Shown: piece after piece, positions 5,297 through 8,483 of the stretch
Layout of the letters: the number at the start of each line of letters is the position of its first letter
Numbering within the stretch: the stretch's first letter is position 1
DNA from: an uncultured Candidatus Melainabacteria bacterium
GTDB lineage: Bacteria; Cyanobacteriota; Vampirovibrionia; Gastranaerophilales; Gastranaerophilaceae
Direction: 5' to 3'
NCBI GenBank assembly: GCA_937898445.1
Contig: CALEJY010000160.1
Coordinates: forward strand, 1 to 8,483
Length of the DNA stretch: 8,483 nucleotides
The notes under the pieces: model-generated
The model's database searches: none
Told to the model about the DNA's origin: nothing
The model's input: only the letters and a program-made list of their open reading frames with translations
Made by a program: the position numbers and the translations under genes

Positions 5297-6340
5297 TTAT
5301 TCAAAATAATTAATTTTCATTGCTCGTTTTACGTTTTCTAATGTTTTAGCTGCAACTTCTTTTGCTTCTAAGCTGCCTTTGCGCAAAATTTTATATACTT
5401 CAGGAGTTTTTTGTTCCCATATTTTTCTGCGTTCTCTGATTGGCGCAAGTTCTTTTTGAATAACGTTATTAAGGAATTTTTTAACCTTAACATCGCCCAA
5501 ACCACCTCTTTGATAATGTACTTTCAATTCATCAAGGTTTTGGTATTCAGGCAAAAATTCAGCAAAATGTTCATCTTTACAAAACGCATCAAGATAGATA
5601 AATACCGGATTGTTTTCTGTATCACCCGGATCTTCAACTCTCAAGTGGTTTGGATCAGTGTACATTGACATGATTTTCTTTTTGATTTCTTCCGGTTCAT
5701 CAGATAGATAAATACAATTACCTAAAGATTTACTCATTTTGGCTTTACCGTCAAGTCCCGGAAGTCTTAAACAAGCACTGTTTTGAGGCAACATAATATT
5801 TGGTTCAACAAGAGTTTCTCCGTATGTTGAATTGAATTTGTGAACTATTTCTCTACATTGCTCAAGCATAGGTTGTTGATCTTCTCCTGCTGGAACTGTA
5901 GTTGCGCCAAATGCTGTGATGTCAGCAGCTTGGCTAATCGGATAAACAAAGAAACCAACGGGAATATTCATCTCAAAGTTTCTCATCTTGATTTCTGTTT
6001 TAACAGTTGGATTCCTCTGAACTCTTGCAACTGTAACAAGGTTCATGTAATAAAAAGTTAATTCTGTTAATTCTGGAATCATTGACTGAATTAAAATTGT
6101 TGTTTTTTCAGGATCAATTCCGCAAGCCAAATAATCTAGAGCAACTTCAATAATGTTGTCACGAACCTTTTGCGGATTATCTGCGTTGTCGGTTAAGGCT
6201 TGTGCATCCGCAATCATAATGAAAATTTTATCAAAATTACCTTGATTTTGGAGAATAACACGTTCTCTCAACGAACCAACGTAATGCCCTATATGAAGTC
6301 GCCCAGTCGGGCGATCGCCTGTCAAAATAACTTTTCCCAT
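5297..6340 (-). CDS. trpS: Tryptophanyl-tRNA synthetase
   Basis: A 347-residue class I synthetase that charges tRNA-Trp, full length for the family. The first signature is ILTGDRPTGRLHIGHYVGSL with HIGH at 16-19. This is the variant known from streptococcal and other Firmicute enzymes, rather than the QPTGxLHLGNYLGA form of most bacteria, including E. coli. The second signature, AKMSKSLGN, has KMSKS at 201-205. Between them, YPISQAADI (Asp140) and VPAGEDQQPMLEQCREI (149-165) are the tryptophan-binding and dimer regions. YQRGGLGDVKVKKFL (276-290) and the end RAMKINYFE match the same subfamily closely. The start is fixed by GAGG six bases before ATG 6340. A perfect -35 lies upstream, and the leader is about 20 bases, too short for a T-box or trp leader peptide. 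No clear terminator follows. Confidence 0.97.
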   Translation of the reverse strand: MGKVILTGDRPTGRLHIGHYVGSLRERVILQNQGNFDKIFIMIADAQALTDNADNPQKVRDNIIEVALDYLACGIDPEKTTILIQSMIPELTELTFYYMNLVTVARVQRNPTVKTEIKMRNFEMNIPVGFFVYPISQAADITAFGATTVPAGEDQQPMLEQCREIVHKFNSTYGETLVEPNIMLPQNSACLRLPGLDGKAKMSKSLGNCIYLSDEPEEIKKKIMSMYTDPNHLRVEDPGDTENNPVFIYLDAFCKDEHFAEFLPEYQNLDELKVHYQRGGLGDVKVKKFLNNVIQKELAPIRERRKIWEQKTPEVYKILRKGSLEAKEVAAKTLENVKRAMKINYFE

Positions 6341-6346
6341 ATTTTA

Positions 6347-6396
6347 CCTCATCTTTCAGTAATCCTATTATCTAATAGACACAGGAGGGTTGTCAA
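6347..6396 (-). promoter_or_regulatory. Promoter and ribosome binding site of trpS
   Basis: On the minus strand TTGACA (plus 6391-6396), an 18-base spacer and GATAAT (plus 6367-6372) form a strong sigma-70-type promoter. The predicted start near 6360 leaves a leader of about 20 bases containing GAGG (plus 6347-6350) six bases before the ATG. Confidence 0.75.
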
Positions 6397-6430
6397 TAAG
6401 GTTTTTTATTGTTCTGTCGTTGTTGTTTGT

Positions 6431-6450
6431 GGTAAAATTCTCTTATAAAG
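6431..6450 (+). promoter_or_regulatory. Possible promoter of the family 2 glycosyltransferase
   Basis: Two -10 candidates overlap here: TGGTAAAAT (6431-6439, an extended -10) and TATAAA (6445-6450, with TTGTTG at 6421-6426 as a possible -35, 18-base spacer). Either would give a leader of about 45-55 bases. They cannot be ranked from sequence alone. Confidence 0.4.
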
Positions 6451-6486
6451 TGAGTGTTTTAGTTTTTGATTAAAACAATTTTCAAA

Positions 6487-6490
6487 AGGA
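6487..6490 (+). promoter_or_regulatory. Ribosome binding site of the family 2 glycosyltransferase
   Basis: AGGA, within AAAAGGA, lies 11 bases before ATG 6502 and 14 before the second in-frame ATG at 6505. The spacing favours 6502, though it is long. Confidence 0.5.
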
Positions 6491-6501
6491 ATTGATGATA
6501 T

Positions 6502-7419
6502 ATGATGAATAATGAACTTGAAAGTCAAAATAAAACAATGACAATTTCATTGGTAATCCCTATTTACAACGCATTAGATGATGTGAAAATGTGTTTGGAT
6601 AGTATTGTTGAAAACTTTGATTTTGAGTTTGGAAATGTTGTTTTAGTTAATGACAAATCGCAAGATGAAACAAGTGATTATTTGAATAAGTTTGTTGAAA
6701 GTCATCAAAAATTTATCCTTTTGAATAATTCTGAAAATTTGGGTTTTGTAAAAACTTGTAATAAGGGGATGAAAGAGGCGACAGGCGACATTATTGTTTT
6801 GTTAAACAGTGATACTAAACTCCCGAAACATTTTAATGAAAAGGTTATAAACTGTTTCAATTCAGATGAAAATATCGGAGTTGCAAGCCCTATTACATCA
6901 AGTTCGTGGTTATATAATATTCCAATGAAAAAGAATTTATCTCTTGATGAAATGAATGAACTTCTTCAATCTGTTCATAAGACAGAATATCCGCTTATCC
7001 CCTCAGCGGAAGGCTTTTGTTTTTGTATAAAAAGAGAGGTTGTCGAAAAAATTGGCGGATTGGATGAGGTTTATGGCCGAGGATATCATGAGGAAGTGGA
7101 TTTTTCATATCGTGCAATCAAGGCTGGTTTTAAGGTCGTTTTGATAGATGATTTGTATGTTTATCATAAGGCGCATGCTTCGTTTGGTAAGAAGGGCGGC
7201 GACAAATTAATTCACAAAAATAATAAAATATTTAGAGAACGTTGGGGAAGTTTTAGAAAAGATTATGAAGAACAAATCAATTTTGTGAACCCGATTTATG
7301 CAATCCGCAGAAAAATTTATCCGATCAAATATTGGCTTTTCGCTAAAGAAAAGACCTATAAAACTAAAACAATCAGACTATTGGGTTTAAATTTTAGGTT
7401 TAGGCTTAAGAGAGTTTAG
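6502..7419 (+). CDS. Family 2 glycosyltransferase (GT-A fold)
   Basis: A 305-residue cytoplasmic or membrane-attached enzyme that transfers a sugar from a nucleotide donor, probably to a surface-glycan precursor. The Rossmann-like start TISLVIPIYNALDDV (14-28) and VVLVNDKSQDET (46-57, Asp51) bind the nucleotide. NLGFVKTCNKGM (79-90) is the rhamnosyltransferase-like helix, and VLLNSDTKLP (99-108, Asp104) holds the DxD-type metal site. EGFCFCIKREVVEKIGGLDE (170-189) and GRGYHEEVDFSYRAIKAG (192-209) carry the acidic catalytic-base region, all typical of GT2 enzymes of the WcaA/RfbF kind. There is no hydrophobic transmembrane segment. The last 20 residues, rich in Lys/Arg (TKTIRLLGLNFRFRLKRV), resemble the basic xxLxGI tails often seen on capsule glycosyltransferases and may attach to membrane. 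Its donor and acceptor cannot be told. Its 3' end overlaps the next, opposing gene by 14 bases. Confidence 0.92.
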   Translation: MMNNELESQNKTMTISLVIPIYNALDDVKMCLDSIVENFDFEFGNVVLVNDKSQDETSDYLNKFVESHQKFILLNNSENLGFVKTCNKGMKEATGDIIVLLNSDTKLPKHFNEKVINCFNSDENIGVASPITSSSWLYNIPMKKNLSLDEMNELLQSVHKTEYPLIPSAEGFCFCIKREVVEKIGGLDEVYGRGYHEEVDFSYRAIKAGFKVVLIDDLYVYHKAHASFGKKGGDKLIHKNNKIFRERWGSFRKDYEEQINFVNPIYAIRRKIYPIKYWLFAKEKTYKTKTIRLLGLNFRFRLKRV

Positions 7420-8483
7420 TATTAATCTTGCTTTTATTTATAATAAAAGTGTGCCAAAGTAGCGTAACTTCATAATATTGAGAATATTTTTTTCTTGAAA
7501 TAATTTTTTGCCTAAGTGTTTTTGTGTTTTTGCCACTAAGTTTGAATTTCTTAGAGAGTTCTTCACTACTTATATTTACTGAATAGTTTGAAATTTCTGG
7601 GTTTACATTTTTTATATAAAATTCATCTTCGTTGTTTAAAGGTGCAGTGCTATCTTTATACCATGGTAAGTGATATGCTTGATATGGTACGCCGGTTCTT
7701 ATGGCTTTATAAAAATTTTTAAAACTTGGTCTATAAAGGGCAAATGTAGTATCAATATCAGCATCATAAATATTAATGAATTTGTCTTTGTATTTACAAT
7801 GATATTTAAAGTTATAAAACTTTGATTCCCAGTTTATAATAAAATCTTTTTGATTGTTATAATCAGGAATGTCATCTATTTTTAAACTAAAACCAACTTT
7901 TGCAAATTTTAAATTTTTGGTTAAAATTTTGAAAAATAGTTCTATAAAGTCATCAGGACAATTTTCAATTGGCATAATGTCACAGTCAGTTACCGCATAG
8001 TATGAATTTTTTATAGTCTCATCAAAAATTCCACATTTCCAAAAAACATCATGTCCATAGTTCTTATTTAAGTAATGAACTTTGTGCCCAAGTGTTTTTA
8101 GATATTCTAAAAGTGGTGGATAGGTTGAACAGTTATCTATTATATGTATGTTAGTATAACCAAAATATTCTAATTTTTCGATAAGTTGTTTTAAGTAGGT
8201 TAATCGGTTGAAACTAATTATATAAATTGGAATTTTTTTAGTATCTTTAGTTAATAGGTAATTAATTGAGTTTTCTTGATTTATATATAGTTTGCAACCA
8301 AATAATTTAATAACTTTTTTATTTTTGTATTTGTAATATTTTTCATGTAATTTTTGAATGAATGTAAGTTGTTGATTACATTGTTTCTTATAAGTTTTGA
8401 TTTCTTTTCGATACCAATTATTAAAACTGCCAGATGATAAAGAGCCTAAGTGGTATATATTTTGTCCATAAATAGTAACATTG
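7406..8483 (-). CDS. Glycosyltransferase, GT-A type, partial (5' end outside window)
   Basis: The frame is open from 8483 down to the TAA at 7406, giving 358 residues of a protein that starts beyond the window. The ATG at 7975 is internal. Residues 1-67 are a Lys/Tyr/Asn-rich region ending in KKVIKLFGCKLYI. The transferase domain follows: IPIYIISFNRLTYLKQLIEK (84-103); GYTNIHIIDNCSTYPPLLEY (108-127), the nucleotide-binding half; YYAVTDCDIMPIENCPDDF (161-179) with the DxD-type motif Asp166-Cys-Asp168; and KVGFSLKIDDIPD. INIYDADIDTTFALYRP and RTGVPYQAYHLPWYKD mark a recognisable family of capsule or surface-glycan glycosyltransferases. A short basic tail ends the protein. Base composition is markedly poorer in G+C than the housekeeping genes (8 of 60 bases at 8281-8340), which suggests transfer. 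Donor and acceptor sugars unknown. Confidence 0.82.
   Translation of the reverse strand, partial: NVTIYGQNIYHLGSLSSGSFNNWYRKEIKTYKKQCNQQLTFIQKLHEKYYKYKNKKVIKLFGCKLYINQENSINYLLTKDTKKIPIYIISFNRLTYLKQLIEKLEYFGYTNIHIIDNCSTYPPLLEYLKTLGHKVHYLNKNYGHDVFWKCGIFDETIKNSYYAVTDCDIMPIENCPDDFIELFFKILTKNLKFAKVGFSLKIDDIPDYNNQKDFIINWESKFYNFKYHCKYKDKFINIYDADIDTTFALYRPSFKNFYKAIRTGVPYQAYHLPWYKDSTAPLNNEDEFYIKNVNPEISNYSVNISSEELSKKFKLSGKNTKTLRQKIISRKKYSQYYEVTLLWHTFIINKSKINTKLS

Noticed and set aside
6341..6366. T-box or attenuator leader before trpS
   Set aside because: The promoter found leaves only about 20 bases before the ATG, too short for such a structure.
5411..6448. Plus-strand frames of 73-85 residues over trpS and its upstream region
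   Set aside because: They run antisense to a clear TrpRS; one crosses the trpS promoter and none has recognisable content.
7431..7449. A/T hairpin as terminator of the family 2 glycosyltransferase
   Set aside because: Eight A/T-dominated pairs inside the opposing coding region with no following T run; more likely a result of base composition.
7406..7975. A separate 189-residue protein starting at ATG 7975
   Set aside because: The same frame is open to the window edge and contains the first half of a glycosyltransferase domain; the ATG falls inside the conserved segment DCDIMPIENCPDDF.
1..8483. CRISPR array, transposon, prophage or toxin-antitoxin system
   Set aside because: No regularly spaced repeats, transposase or integrase motifs, phage genes or paired small toxin/antitoxin frames were seen on either strand.

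Overview
The window is a stretch of an A/T-rich bacterial chromosome carrying mostly housekeeping genes, with a surface-polysaccharide region starting at the right edge. The best guess for the host is an uncultured gut cyanobacterial relative (Melainabacteria / Gastranaerophilales). This rests on the low G+C, on a lineage-style N-terminus in the 174-residue hypothetical protein (MKIQSI, then an Asn/Gln/Thr-rich stretch ending PSFQ), and on a small calpain-like protease of a kind I associate with that group. It is an impression from motifs, not a phylogeny.

Left part (1-3096): the 3' two thirds of proS (prolyl-tRNA synthetase, with its editing insertion) ends at a clear intrinsic terminator. 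A single-domain cysteine-protease-like gene follows. Convergent to it is a two-gene minus-strand unit, gatD plus a GtrA-family membrane protein, joined by a one-base stop/start overlap. GatD-type amidotransferases act on lipid II, and GtrA proteins are thought to move undecaprenyl-phosphate-linked sugars, so both products probably work on polyprenyl-linked envelope precursors. The usual GatD partner, MurT, is not here.

Middle (3097-5296): tatD diverges from gatD across a 63-base gap in which both promoters sit so close to the start codons that both mRNAs look leaderless. tatD overlaps tail-to-tail with a small glycine-zipper membrane protein, which also looks leaderless. Next come a G/C-rich hairpin that may be a dispersed repeat, tRNA-Arg(CCU) on the minus strand, a bidirectional terminator, the 174-residue hypothetical gene with a strong Shine-Dalgarno site, and an A/T-rich intergenic stretch with a perfect 15-base inverted repeat.

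Right part (5297-8483): trpS on the minus strand, with a good promoter and a leader of only about 20 bases. Then a family 2 glycosyltransferase on the plus strand overlaps tail-to-tail with a second, unrelated GT-A-type glycosyltransferase. That last gene runs off the right edge, is much poorer in G+C than the housekeeping genes, and probably belongs to a capsule or other surface-glycan locus beyond the window.

I found no CRISPR array, transposase, integrase, phage gene or rRNA. The points most worth a second look are the leaderless promoters, the MurT-less gatD-gtrA unit, the calpain-like protease, and the low-G+C glycosyltransferase.
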